This document shows positions 9,611-21,253 of a stretch of DNA of 64,000 nt, one piece after another. How positions within the stretch are numbered: position 1 is the first letter of the stretch; the number at the start of each line of letters is the position of its first letter. Position numbers and translations under genes: made by a program. The DNA is from Dolomedes plantarius (lineage: Eukaryota > Arthropoda > Arachnida > Araneae > Dolomedidae), in assembly GCA_907164885.2 (NCBI GenBank), contig OU015499.1, forward strand, positions 163,703,629-163,767,628. Direction: 5' to 3'. The notes below the pieces were generated by a model that was given only the letters and a program-made list of their open reading frames with translations, did not search any database and was not told the DNA's origin.

Positions 9611-12416
9611 TTTTTATAGTTTTTATATTTTATTTAAGCTAAATATGTTTATACATATATATGAATAAGATTATTATATTAATATATACTATATTTACAT
9701 TAAACTGAAATAGATTGCACACATTTTTTGCAAGTGTGTAATTTGTATGATTTTTAAATCTGATTTCCTTTAGTTTATATATTTCCTTTTTTCTTTATAT
9801 ATTTATAGATAGCATATTTATACATATATATAGCATAATATATTAATATATAATATATTTATATTAAATTTTTTAAAAAATTGAATTAGATCAGTAATTT
9901 AAATTTATTTTTACTACATTTGTAATGATTAAGTTTGTCAACTGAATATTGTATTAGAAAATTATTTTTACTTCGTAAAAAGTTCTTAATTTTTTAAACT
10001 TTATTTAATTAAACTTAATAGTTTTACTGCCTATTAGCAGTATTGTTTCTAAATATCAGGCTTCATTATTTAGACTGTACAAGTCGGATTGCAAAATCGG
10101 CGATAAGCATTTTTTTTTTCAATAATAAACTTCAATATTATTTTTTTTAAATCTTCACCGGATATTTATAAGTAAGTGTTATTTATTAATAAATTTCTTT
10201 ATATTCTTATTTTATTGAAAAAGTTTAATAAAGAAGCTGTGCTATCGAACGAGTAGTGCCAAGGGGTGGGGATTAAGAACCAGTCCTACTTACTTGCCGT
10301 GCTGAGGGCAAGGGTAAACAACAATGGTGCCCAGGTTGGAGCGAAAAAATTGGCTTGGCGAGGAACCGGGGCACTTCGGAAGCTGTTCCAATGTTTCTAA
10401 CAAAGAAATTTTTAGAATACATGGTTCAGAGAAAATTAAACATTTTTATATATGTTAGTCTAATGTGTAGAGTTTTGATGTGTTAAATAATTTAATCTTT
10501 CTTTAGAAAGAATTTCAGTTTTAAATATCAAGCATTACTTTTAACCATTCTCTTTGAAAAAATTCATTTAAAATTTTAAACAAGCATAATATAATGAATG
10601 TTGTGCCTAAAATGATGAATATTGAGGAGTATTGCATTTAATGCTATTGCCTTTATCTTTGTTGCAATGAAAGATGAGAATGAAAGTTATTTACTAAATC
10701 TTCTCATGAAAATTTTTAACACTGAATAAATACAGAAACAAATAACTTTGAAAAAAATTATTTCAAACATAATTATAAATAAAAAAATTCTGTGATAGAA
10801 GAATGATAAGAGAAAGCAATGGCTAAACTGCAGATTGCTGCTCATGGTACCACGCTGTAAAAACTCACCAAGTTTAGTGTCAGTTCATCATTTACATGGA
10901 AAATTTCATTATTTAATTAGTTGTATCTATATGTTTCGCATGAAATTAACAGTGTATATGGATTTTGTTATACTTTTAAAAAATTTAATGCATATAAATG
11001 ATAGTTTCTAAAATTCAATAAGCTTTAGATCTTTTGACAATTTTCTAATATTTTATGCATGAAATTAAATTTAAAAATCACCAAACACATGAGTGTTACA
11101 AAGAGTGCTGAATATTTTATGGCCTCAAATTTGGTGATTACATAAGTATATACTTTGTTTATGTTCTCTTTCTCTTGGGTGGTAATCTTTATAATAAATA
11201 TTTTTAAGATTTACTTTTATGGTTAAATAGGTTGCAAACCTGATGCAGCTAAGCTCTGCTCTTTGATCACCAAAGGTCAGACTTATATTATATCTTAGAG
11301 ATGTGACATGGTATATTTCAGTTTTAACTGATTTAATTTTAATGAGTAAAAACTGATCACTTAGATGTTTTCAGCCAATGAAATTTGACATTAGCTACAG
11401 ATAATGAATCATACATTAAGTGAATGAAAATATTTTGAATTCTATTTATAACATTTTTATTTCCCGCCTTTTCAAGGAATACCACCCAGAAGAGAACTTA
11501 ATCCTTGGTATTCAAATCTGATTTATAGGTCTTACCCAAGATATGAGTGCATCTAGTACATCAGTTTGCCTGTCAGTGTTTTTAAAATCTAATTTTTCAA
11601 ATAAAGATTCACAATTTATGTTTTCAATTAATTTTGTTCTTAGTTTTATAAAGTGATTTTTATACTTTCTAAATATTTTACATTTAAATTTTTGTTTTAA
11701 AAAGTTCGTAGTAATGCTATTGTCATTGTTTTTTTCATTCTTCTATATATGTTGAAATAATCTTGCTATAAACTTTTAATTGTACTTCATTTATTTTTTC
11801 ACAATTTTAGTATTTTTAAGTTTTTTTCTCTTAAATTATTTACATCTTTATTTTCTAGTTTTTGAGATTTTTTTAAAAGATAAAATTTTTGTATTTTGAA
11901 TATATTGCTTCCCTATAATATTTTCTACAACCTATTGATACATTTTGGTTGCTTTGCAACTATTTAGCTTGTTTTAATTATTTATTCCTGCTAAATACTG
12001 TATTCAGTATTTCTTCCTTATAATATTCTACGGTTCTTTATTGGCTTCTTATTGTTGAAATTTCACACAAATTGTTGAGTGTCAAGTAAAAAGTTTTAAA
12101 ACAGTGTGAAATGGTATTTTCCTAAATTTCCCATTAGAGAACTCCACCTTGTGGAGTTTCACACCTTTTAGCCAAACGGCACAGGAAATGGAACTCTTTC
12201 CCGCATATTTTATCTTTTACTTCGATTATTAACAGTTCAAAATCCTTTGTTTAACTCATAACTAGCAAAGTTGCTAAAAACATTATCTGACTTGTATAAT
12301 CAACTTATAAATTTAGGATAAAAATAGTAAAGAAAATTATCAGATAGGCATTTTTTAGCAATCTCTAGAAATCATGGAGTGTATATTTTAATAGCACAGT
12401 TTTTAACAGTTTAATA
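9611..12416. other. Gene-poor AT-rich stretch, unit A
   Basis: I recognise no gene. A GC-richer block at 10240-10400 (AAGAACCAGTCCTACTTACTT, GGCGAGGAACCGGGGC) recurs in B and C but matches nothing I know. A near-perfect hairpin, AACTCCAC-CTT-GTGGAGTT, lies at 12140-12158. Unit B has about 66 bp more just before the foldback site. Confidence 0.6.
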
Positions 12417-12423
12417 GTTATAC

Positions 12424-14355
12424 GGGGACTACTCTAGATTTGTGTGCACGGCCGCCATCTTGGATTTTTTTCCGCCAACTTGGCGATTTTACCGTGTTTT
12501 GAGGAGTGGAAAAATTCTCGCCAATATGTTTTAAGCGGTGTTTTCAAAACGCTGGACTTTGAATTTTTTTTAGCTTTTTTAATAAAAACCACCTGTTTAA
12601 ATTATGAAACTTAGAAAAAATTTTGAAAAATCCTTTAAATGTTGGACTTAGATTTTGGGTTTTTAATAAAACCCCCTTTTTTTAATTATGAAACTTGGAA
12701 ATTTTTTTGAACAAATCATTCTCAAATATTGGAAATTTTGGGTTTTTCTTTTAGCTTTTTTAATAAAACCCACTTTTTTAAATTATGAAACTTAGAAATA
12801 TTTTTGAAAAATCATTTAATCGTTGGACTTAGATTTTTTTTTGCATTTTTAATTAAAAACTACCTTTTCAAATTATGATTCATATAAAAAATTTGGTCAA
12901 ATGGATTTTACTTACAGATAAAATTTCAATGCCATGTATTCAATTTACCCTAACTCTTTGACAAATAGCAATGAATCATCAAAATATTATGCTAATATAT
13001 TGCTAATTAGAAAAAATATACAGCATTTTCATACCACCTAAATATCTTGCAATTTAAAAATTATCTAAAATTCAGCTTTGAAAAATGTAAAAAAATTATG
13101 AACCCATAAATTTATGGTGAGTAACCAGATTCTCCTTTATTATTATTATTATTTTTTTTTTTTGGGGGGGGGGGGTTAAGGGCATTGTGGTAATGAAATT
13201 TTACTTCAGATTTGACCTTAACCAAATATTTTGTGCATACAATAAAATCAGGACAAGGATTATTTGACCATTTATCCTGCTGTGTTGGAAATAAGAAAAA
13301 AAAAAAACCTTTTCCTAAACCAATAGCTTAACCTTAACTAACTTCTAAACTTAGGTTCCTGGGGAGAGAGAAGTTGAACTTCAGTTATTTAAATTTATTT
13401 GTAATCCACTACAACTTGGAATTATAAAAATTTTTAAAATAGATTGTATTTAAAATGTATACTGTATTTTACATTTTAGGAAACAATGATGGCAGATAAT
13501 TTTTACTTCAAATAAATGAAATGGTGTATCATAACAGTATACTAATTGACAATCGATAAACAAAATTAAAAGCAACTTAAATTTATTAAGTTAACGAAAA
13601 ACTGATAATGGATTTGTCAATTAGTATACTGTTATGATACACCATTTCATTTATTTGAAGTAAAAATTATCTGCCATAATTTTTCGTAAAATGTAAAATA
13701 CAGTATACATTTTAAATACAATCTATTTTAAAATTTTTATTTAAATAAATTTAAATAACTGAAGTTCAACTTCTCTCTCCCCAGGAACCTAAGTTAAGAA
13801 GTTAGTTAAGGTTAAGCTATTGGTTTAGGAAAAGGGTTTTTATTTCCTTATTTCCAACACAGCAGGATAAATGGTCAAATAATCATTGTCCTGATTTTAT
13901 TGGGTTTTATTAAAAAAGCTAAAAGAAAAACCCAAAATTTCCAATATTTGAGAATGAATTTTTCAAAAAAATAAGTTTCATAATTTAAAAAAGGGGTTTT
14001 TATTAAAAACCCAAAAATAAATCTAAGTCCAACGTTTAAAGGATTTTTCAAAAAATTTTCTAAGTTTCATAATTTAAACAGTTGATTTTTATTAAAAAAG
14101 CTAAAAAAAATTCAAAGTCCAGCGTTTTGAAAACACTGCTTAAAATATTTCCAGATCAAGGCTGAGATCTGACCTAAAATTATTATACTGTAATTAAAAA
14201 GATCAAACCAGAAATGACTGTTTGATCTTAAAATTAGAGAATTTGACATTGGGTTATTTTTACCAGAACGCAATAATTATCGCCATGAGAAATGCGCCAA
14301 ACCCTGGCGGAAAAATCCAAGATGGCGGCCGTGCACACAAATCTAGAGTATCCCC
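12424..14355. mobile_element. Foldback element, only in unit A
   Basis: A 1932-bp insert whose two halves are inverted copies of each other. The ends read GGGGACTACTCTAGATTTGT (left) and, inverted, GGGGATACTCTAGATTTGT (right), followed in both by GTGCACGGCCGCCATCTTGG. The 7-bp direct repeat GTTATAC flanks it (12417-12423 and 14356-14362), and unit B has a single GTTATAC at 40504-40510 with no insert. The left arm (to about 13549) is longer. The right arm lacks about 460 bp of it and carries about 140 bp of its own near 14150-14290. The loop is about 66 bp. There is no coding capacity. The family is uncertain; a 7-8-bp duplication fits several cut-and-paste groups. Confidence 0.85.
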
Positions 14356-14362
14356 GTTATAC

Positions 14363-15112
14363 GAATTGTATTAGAATTTAACTTCACAGACACCAAAAAA
14401 AAAAAAAAGCGTAAAATCTAGAAAACATTAATATCATTTTCAACATCTTAACAAACCAGTTCTGTCATACACAATGCAGAAAAAGATACCTGTAAATTAA
14501 ACTTACTTGGATAGCTGTTTATTTTTCCAGCACTATCTGAAGTGTTATTCAAGTTCGTGATCCATCCGAAAAGCTGCGAAAGTGTGTCGCCAAGGGTACC
14601 ACTTTTTACATTTAATTACTATGATTATGTAATGTTGAATTGAATTGAATTGAATTGAAAATTTGTGAGACTTATGCTACAGCCAGGCGGGCGGGTATGT
14701 AATGTTGAATGTAATAAGCAACATAAACAACGCGCTTAGAAGATACCGTTGCCATTAAAACTACAAATAATGAAAAAGTCAGTTACCCGTGATAAATCAC
14801 TATTATATGGTTCGAAGTGAAAGTCGCGTATCTCCAAAACCGCGAACTTTTTGACAGTATGTGGCAACTTGACGAAATGTCGGTTCCAAAGACTGGATCA
14901 TGAAGATTTGCCCTATTTACAAACTAACTATTACAAATATCCTATTTACAAACTAACTATAACCCTAGTTACAAACAAACACTGCGACCATTGGCAGCTC
15001 CAAAGGGGGATTGGGGGCGGATTATTTCGATTTATTGCAAGAAGAAACCTGTTCTAAAAAGGGTTACGATGTTTAATTTCAAGCTGAAGAACACTATCAA
15101 GATAAATACATA
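14363..15112. other. Leader region before BEL gag, unit A
   Basis: No gene. TGTGGCAACTT at 14860-14870 equals the first 11 bases of the 3' LTR (19478) and may be all that remains of the 5' LTR; the 200 bp after it do not match the rest of that LTR. A 61-bp segment at 14910-14970, absent in unit B, contains a 20-bp direct repeat (CCTATTTACAAACTAACTAT). Confidence 0.55.
14635..14658. repeat. (TTGAA)n microsatellite
   Basis: About five tandem copies of TTGAA. Unit B has a similar run at 40792-40808. Confidence 0.8.
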
Positions 15113-15934
15113 ATGTTTAAGATGAAATTTAAGAAATTACTTTCGAGTTCGAGTACTGGGAATGATACAAATAGTGCAAGTAATATTTCTAGTAATTCCG
15201 CTGCAAATCCAGTCAGCCCGATGTCGCACTATAGATTGTCTGAATTAGAGTTAAGAAAGTTTGGAGGTGATCCTAGGGAATGGCTTAGTTTCTGGACACA
15301 GTTCGAGAAAATTCATGAAGATCCCAAGTTAGATGACCGGGGCAAGTTCCAGTACTTAATCCAAGCGACAATACCGAATTCCAAGCCTAGAGAAATAGTT
15401 GAAAGTTTCCCAGTGACGTCAATGAATAAATCGAAGGCCGTCGATTATTTGAAGGATAGATTTGGATAAGAAAATGTACTTATACAAGTTCACGTAAGAA
15501 ACTTGCTTCGTCTAGTCATCAGTGAAAAAAAGAATATTGAATTATCTTCATTGTACGATAAACTGAAAACACAATTACGTGCTTTAGAATCTTTAGGACT
15601 TACGAAAGATAAGTTTGCAGATATATTGTTTCCATTAGTAGAATCATGTTTACCTATGGACATTTTGCGTGCTTTAGAAGGAACCTGTGGACTAACATCG
15701 TCGGAAAAAGCAGGCAAACCTAATTTAGATTCTCTAATTGACTTTTTAAAGGTAGAAGTTGAAAGCGAGCAGCGTATTAAAATTGCTCGAAATACTTTAG
15801 TTTCTGAGAAAGTAAATAAGCAATACGTTAAAAAGACAGATTTCAGTAATTCAGTTCCTACTGCTGCTGAACTATTCAATGCTAATAAGAAAGCATATTA
15901 TAAAAATAAGGAGAGTTTCAAAAGTAGTCATTAA
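15113..15934 (+). pseudogene. BEL/Pao gag (DUF1759-type), unit A
   Basis: The frame from 15113 (more natural ATG at 15119, MKFKKLLSSSS) encodes the BEL/Pao Gag core: LRKFGGDPREWLSFWTQFEK, then KFQYLIQAT and a KAVDYLKDRFG end. A TAA at 15467 interrupts it, and the frame continues from about 15503 (SLYDKLKTQLRALESLG, then LPMDILRALEG) to a second stop at 15932, just before the zinc knuckles. Both stops are shared with unit B. It would assemble the retrotransposon particle if intact. Confidence 0.88.
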
Positions 15935-16780
15935 TGTATTTTTTGTAACAAATCACATTTATCTGATAATTGCAATAACGTTAGTGATATGTCTTTAGAT
16001 GTTAAGAAAAATATTGTTAAGACGAAAGGTGCCTGTTTTGTATGCTTAAAGAAAGACCATAGAGCAGATAACTGTAGATCCACCCATAAGTGTATAATTT
16101 GTAAGAACAGATATTTTGCTATTTTATGTCCAGGTTTGTCTTCACAGACAGATAATTCAAAGAAAGAGCAGGCTGCTAACGAAGCCAGCATTTCGGAAAA
16201 TCAGAAAAGCGCAACAAGTAGTACCTTAAATAATAATGTAACTTTCTCAGATGTAATATTACAAACGTTAATAGTTAGATTGCAGAACGGCAATAGAGAA
16301 TTCTTTGTACGTGCTAATATTCATACGGGTAGTATGAAATCTTATATATGTAATGATGTTGCAGAATATATCAAGTATCAAGTTTTGAAAAAACTTAAAC
16401 TTAAGCAATCTCTTTTTGCTCTGTTGAGTCTGGTGAAAGTGTCCATAGTCAATATCTCGTTGAATTGGGCAATCCCGATAAAAGTTATCAGTGTAAATTT
16501 GAAGCACTAAACCAGCCTCGCATTTCTTCTGAAATTGATTAAATCCCTTCTGGCCCCTAGATTAAAGAACTCAAACTGCATGATATACTGATATGGGATT
16601 TTGAAGGAAATTCATTTAATGTAAATAAAGAAATAAAATTGTTAATTGGGGCTGATACTGTAGGAAAATTATTCACTGGTAAAATTAAGTCTCTAAAGAC
16701 GGGACCTGTAGCTATCGAACCTTTGCTATTATGGACATTAATGGGGAAATTCCTGTCATTCAACAAGATGAATCGCATGC
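15935..16780 (+). pseudogene. BEL/Pao zinc knuckles and aspartic protease, unit A
   Basis: Three CCHC-like knuckles follow the gag stop: CIFCNKSHLSDNC, CFVCLKKDHRADNC and a degenerate CIICKNRYFAILC. Then comes the A17-type protease: the catalytic motif is HTGS here but DTGS in unit B (RAIIDTGSMKSF). The later IDPSGPRLKELK and LLIGADTVGKLFTGKIKSL segments match the family's retropepsin end. Frameshifts and stops (for example at 16508) break the frame. The Asp to His change at the active site is private to A. Confidence 0.8.
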
Positions 16781-17848
16781 TTCTTTATTTATTTCATCTC
16801 TCCTAGTAAAAGAGCAGTGTATTTCTGACCTCTGGAAATTGGATGTTTTAGGTATTTTACAGTATATCCCGCTTAAACAAAAACTCAAACACGGCTGGAC
16901 GCTGAAACCCTGAACTACTTTAACAGTACTACAGATGTCGATTGTGAAGGCAGGTATCAAGTGGCTTTACCGTGGGTCGTAAATAATTCGCTATTGCCAG
17001 ACCATCGAAATTTAGCAGAAAAGTGCCTGCGAAGCACAAAACGGAAGTTAACATCTGCAGGATATATCGAAGCTTATGGTGAAGTGTTTGATGACTGGTT
17101 GTGTCTGGGTATTATCGAAGAAGTGCAGGATGATAAAAGAAAAGGCGTGCACTATTTGCCTCACAGGCCGGTTATAAAGGGAAATAGCACGACCAAAATT
17201 AGACCTGCTTTTAATGCGTCTGCACGTAGGGTCGGTTTCCCATATCTAAATGATTGTTTGGTTACAGGACCTAACTTAATTGAAATAATACCCTCTGTTC
17301 TTAATAGATTTTGGAAAAATTACTTGCTTATTAAGTCTGATATAGAAAAAACTTTCTTAAAAATCGCTATTAGGGAAAAAGACAGGGATTTTTTAAGATT
17401 TCTCTGGTTGGATAATGAGGATTTAGAAAAAATTAAGATATATCGGCATCGTAGAGTTGTTTTTGGTATTACCTCTAGTCCCTTTTTATTAGCTGCAACA
17501 CTGCAATTTCATTTCAACAGAGTTCCCAACAATTTAAGTTCAACAGCTGACATATTAATTAAGTCATTTTACGCAGATATTTGTGTAGCAAGTTTAAATT
17601 CTGTTGAAGAGTTAGAAGAATTTATTTTGAAATCGCAGGTAATAATGTCTTCAGGACACTTTAACTTAAGAGGGTGGCAATCAAATTTGCCTAATAGATT
17701 GGTTGATGCTTCAGCGGAAAACAAAACAGTGCCAGTTTTAGGTCTTTTGTTGAATACTGATAGCGATACATTGTCATGTAAATTGGATGGAGTAAACAAT
17801 ACAATTGAATCAGTGACCAAAAGATTAGTTTTAGCTATAGCTCACTGA
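16781..17848 (+). pseudogene. BEL/Pao reverse transcriptase, unit A
   Basis: Open from 16961 to 17848 (295 codons). Family motifs are HYLPHRPVIKGNSTTKIRP, FNASARRVGFPYLNDCLVTG, the first catalytic Asp in SDIEKTFLKI, FGITSSPFLLAATL and ILKSQVIMSSGHFNLRGWQSN. The catalytic YxDD box reads YADI, so the second Asp is lost; unit B has the same change. The frame is cut at 17846 by a 47-bp palindromic insertion absent from unit B (17844-17890). Confidence 0.9.
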
Positions 17849-17899
17849 TGAGCTATACACGTGATGAGCTCACGTGATGAGCTATAGCTCATCACGTGT

Positions 17900-18640
17900 T
17901 TCATACTATAGGTTATAATGCTCCTGTAATTTTGATACCGAAAAGTTAATTGCACCGAAACGTTTACCGGAAAGTTAAATCCTTCAATGATTTTACAGGA
18001 AACTTGGAGTTTAAAGCTTAAATAGGATGATGTGTTGCCAGATGATTTTGCGAAAAAATTCAAATCATGGTATTATCGTCTTTATAGGCTTTCTGAAATA
18101 AGACTGCCAAGATGGTTTAACATTAGATCACGAGATGAATCATTAAGCTTGCACATATTTTGCGACGCTAGCCAACGAGCATATGCTACCTGCGTGTTTA
18201 TACGGGTAGATGATAACAATAGGGTTTCTGTCAATTTGATACATGCGCGAAGTCGAATAGCCCCTTTAAATTCCATGACGATTCCTCGACTTGAGCTTCT
18301 AGCATGTTTAATTGGCGCTAGACTCTTGACATCTATCTTAAACGATTTAAGCTTGTCAAAAATAGACATTTATTGCTGGCCAGATTCCTCTACCGTTTTA
18401 TGTTGGATACGTAATGATCAAAGTTGGGGTACCTTTGTCCATAACCGTGTACAGGAAATACGGTCTGTTACGACTCCCACACAATAGCGTCACATCCCTG
18501 GAGCATTTAATCCTGCTGATACTGCTTCAAGAGGATGTTCCGTAGATCAGTTAATAGAATGGCGATGGTGGGAGGGACATAAATGGTTATACGAAAAAGG
18601 GGAAAATTGGCCCATATCACAAGAGATCCCGGATGAGGAT
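17900..18640 (+). pseudogene. BEL/Pao RNase H and connection, unit A
   Basis: Frame 18032-18487 is the BEL RNase H: IFCDASQRAYATCVF (Asp), SMTIPRLELLACLIGARL (Glu) and IYCWPDSSTVLCWI (Asp). The connecting HIPGAFNPADTASRGCS and WWEGHKWLYEKGENWP stretches follow after one stop at 18485. It would degrade the RNA of the RNA:DNA hybrid during reverse transcription. Confidence 0.88.
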
Positions 18641-19321
18641 TTGTTCAATTCAGAAAGGCGTAAAACAATTATAACTACAAAAAGTAACACTCCTATGGAC
18701 ACTGATTGGTACTTCCAATATTTTTCATCATATCAAAAAATAGTACGTATGATAGGATGGATTTTTCGGTTTTTCGATAATTCGAAGAAAATTAACATTC
18801 TTAAGACACCAGACCTTTCATTCCTCGAAATTGAAAGGGCTGAAAGAAAATTTATTTTGTTAGTTCAAAAGGAAGCATTCACTGGTCATTCCGATGCAAG
18901 AATTCCTAATTTGAGACCAGTTGTCGATGAATTTGGTATTTTAATAATGAAAACTAAGATCATGTATCGATGTGATAATATCAGTTTCAAATTCCCAATT
19001 ATTTTGCGTCAACAAACCATTCGCCATAAGAGAAGCAAACCGTTGACTGTGGGTGATGTAGTGCTTCTTGAAAGTCACGTAAAGAAACGAGCGTACTGGT
19101 CATTGGCCCAAGTGAAAGAGTTTATTCCCGTTAAAGATGGCGAACCTTGAGTTGCGCGTATTAAGACTGACTGTGGAGAACTTGTAAGACCTGTGCAGAA
19201 ACTATACAACTTGGAACTCCACAACCCACTCCCAGGTTCTGATGATTCTGGAAAAAATTTAGTGACTCGGACCAGAACTGGCAGAGAAGTGACTGTTCCA
19301 GAACGGTTGATGTATACATGA
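18641..19321 (+). pseudogene. BEL/Pao integrase remnant lacking the catalytic core, unit A
   Basis: The N-terminal part (AERKFILLVQKEAFTGHS, IPNLRPVVDEFGILIMKTK, FKFPIIL) matches the lead-in to the integrase zinc domain. It then joins directly, at about 19010, to the C-terminal DUF5641-type tail (KPLTVGDVVLLESH, AYWSLAQVKEFIPVKDGE, VRPVQKLYNLELH). The roughly 250 residues normally between them, including the HHCC remainder and the DDE core, are absent. A TGA at 19148 further breaks the tail. Unit B has the same internal deletion. Confidence 0.85.
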
Positions 19322-19477
19322 TTTATTAACATGTTTATCACTTTTTAAAGTAATTTGTTTATACTAATTTTAAGTGTTTGAATATTTGAATTTATATGTT
19401 TTAATAAGTTTATTAAGTATGTTATTCTATTTAATGTTTTGAGTAACATTTCAGAAAGTACTCAAAAGAGGGGACTA

Positions 19478-19687
19478 TGTGGCAACTTAGTATGTCTAAA
19501 TAATTAGAATAAGATGTAAAGCGCATGCGTCAGACCTCTAGTTGTACTGTTTTTAAGAAGAAGCAACTTGTTTTGTAACGCCGCTATGGGGAAATTTTAA
19601 ATGTGTATAGAATTCCAATAAACCGGTGTATTTTAAGTAGCGAGTATTTCTTACCTGGAATCTCTTTTACGCACGGTGTTCGTCACA
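19478..19687 (+). repeat. BEL/Pao 3' LTR, unit A
   Basis: Follows a purine tract (CAAAAGAGGGGACTA), begins TGTGGCAACTTAG and ends near GTTCGTCACA, about 210 bp. It contains an AATAAA (AATTCCAATAAACC, about 19610) consistent with the R region. Its 5' partner is nearly absent (see 14860). Confidence 0.75.
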
Positions 19688-20750
19688 AAACCAAATGCAA
19701 AAATGCATGGGCATGGACATAACCTCACGTCGTTTATTTTTTTTTACAGTCACGGAAGAAAACATATATGTAGCATTCTGAATTTTCATGTAATTAATAA
19801 TTCTTGCATTAATAAAAACAAATGCTAATAAAGTCAAAACCTAGTCTGAGTGTAGTTATAAAAAAAAACCTCAAAAGTGAAAAATTAAATTTTGTTTGTT
19901 TTAATTTTTTTCCCTTTCAATACAAAAATGTGACTTGCAAGATATTTTTGTTTTTCAGAACAACCAACAAAATGTAAAATTAAATAAAACATCAAATAAA
20001 CTAGTGTAAAAAATAACAGAAAACTAACTTGGTTCATACACCAAGAAATAATTTTAAATTATTGTAATTTTATAGTGCATAAAATGGAAGATAAACCAAG
20101 TTAATTTTCCATTATATAAAACAGCATATTAAGCATCATTCAGTATTCTAGCAGCTGTTTTGGAAAAACACAAATATTTTCTCCATATTTCCCTTTGAAT
20201 TGATCGATAACAGCAATGAGCTGGTATAAAGTTTAAAGGAGTTCTTAAAATTTTACATTTTTTAGTTTTATTACTTTCTTTATCTTCATATAGATCGCAC
20301 TACCGTTTTCGCATACAAGCATAGCTTTATTTTCCATAGCTGTGATTTCTTGGCAATTTTTCAACTTTTCGCCTTTTTCAAAATTTATATTAAATTTGTA
20401 CGCATTTTAACTTGTGTTAATCGTATTTTCAACGTAGCTTTATGTCAAATGTGTTGTACTTATCCTCAAATTTCGTGTTTGTCCCATAACAGTGTAAAAA
20501 CCTTTTATCCGCTAGGAAACTAATGCTATTTCTTATATGAAGTATTTTGCATAGAGTATAACAGTATATTTTTAAAAATTAAAGACTGAAATCATTATGA
20601 GCGCATTTACTCCATAAAAGCGATACATCTTTGGCCTTGGTCGAAAGGAGAACGCTGATATGCCTTTCAGGAATTGGAATGAATGGCAGGACGATTCGAC
20701 CAATGATAAGCGCGCATTATCCTCCAGGCTTCTATCCAAGTACAGTTTGC
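19688..20750. other. AT-rich stretch after BEL, unit A
   Basis: No recognised gene. On the minus strand about 20400-20245 is open for some 50 codons (INFEKGEKLKNC, ITAMENKAMLVCENG), which reads like protein but matches nothing I know. In unit B the same place has an insertion that shifts the frame. Confidence 0.45.
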
Positions 20751-21038
20751 TTATATGCATCCGGGGTGAACCCTTACTATAACTGGATGTACTTGGTCAG
20801 CGAAAATATTTAAATCCTTCCGGCATTCAGATGTTCCTCTACAGAAATTAAAGCAACGAGAGCCCGAACACTGGCAGGAAAATATTCCACAAACTTTTAC
20901 ATTGCATTCACCAACTTGAAGTACTGTGGCAATGCATTCAGGGTCAAGGATAGTCTACTGATTTTTCCGTTCTCGCACCCTGCCATCTGCCTGGTGTAGT
21001 AGGAACGTGATTTCTCGGACTACATTATCCCTTTCCAT
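20751..21038 (-). pseudogene. Small Cys-rich reading frame with one internal stop, unit A
   Basis: From ATG at 21038 to TAA at 20751 there are 96 codons with a single internal TAG at codon 28. The 67 codons after that stop are open and hold nine cysteines, eight of them close together with spacing x9, x4, x4, x1, x4, x3, x5. A TATA-like box and a CRE lie about 220-250 bp upstream on the same strand. I do not recognise the family and assign no function. The unit B copy has the same length and the same internal TAG plus another stop, so this is probably a broken gene, or an exon whose true start lies elsewhere (CAG precedes the TAG and could be a splice acceptor). Confidence 0.35.
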
Positions 21039-21253
21039 TCTTTTACTGTACAATTCTTGTGACCCTGGGCGAACTGGGGGCGTTGAATCTTGCGCTATCG
21101 TGCACACTACTCGAGCGAAGCAGTTTCCGTTATACTCATCCCACTACTTCTAAGACCCACAACCGTTCCGCGTTCAAAGTCCGTTGAGTTGCGTTTTCAA
21201 CTCATTCCTTCCCAGGCGACTTCGACTGCTATTACAATCACCTAGCATTCCCT

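Noticed and set aside
10240..10400. GC-richer block as an exon
   Set aside because: Frames differ between units and no motif is recognisable. Conservation among near-identical units says little.
13148..13175. Poly-T/poly-G tract in the foldback left arm as a functional element
   Set aside because: A simple homopolymer run, and a likely place for sequencing error. Nothing else supports a function.
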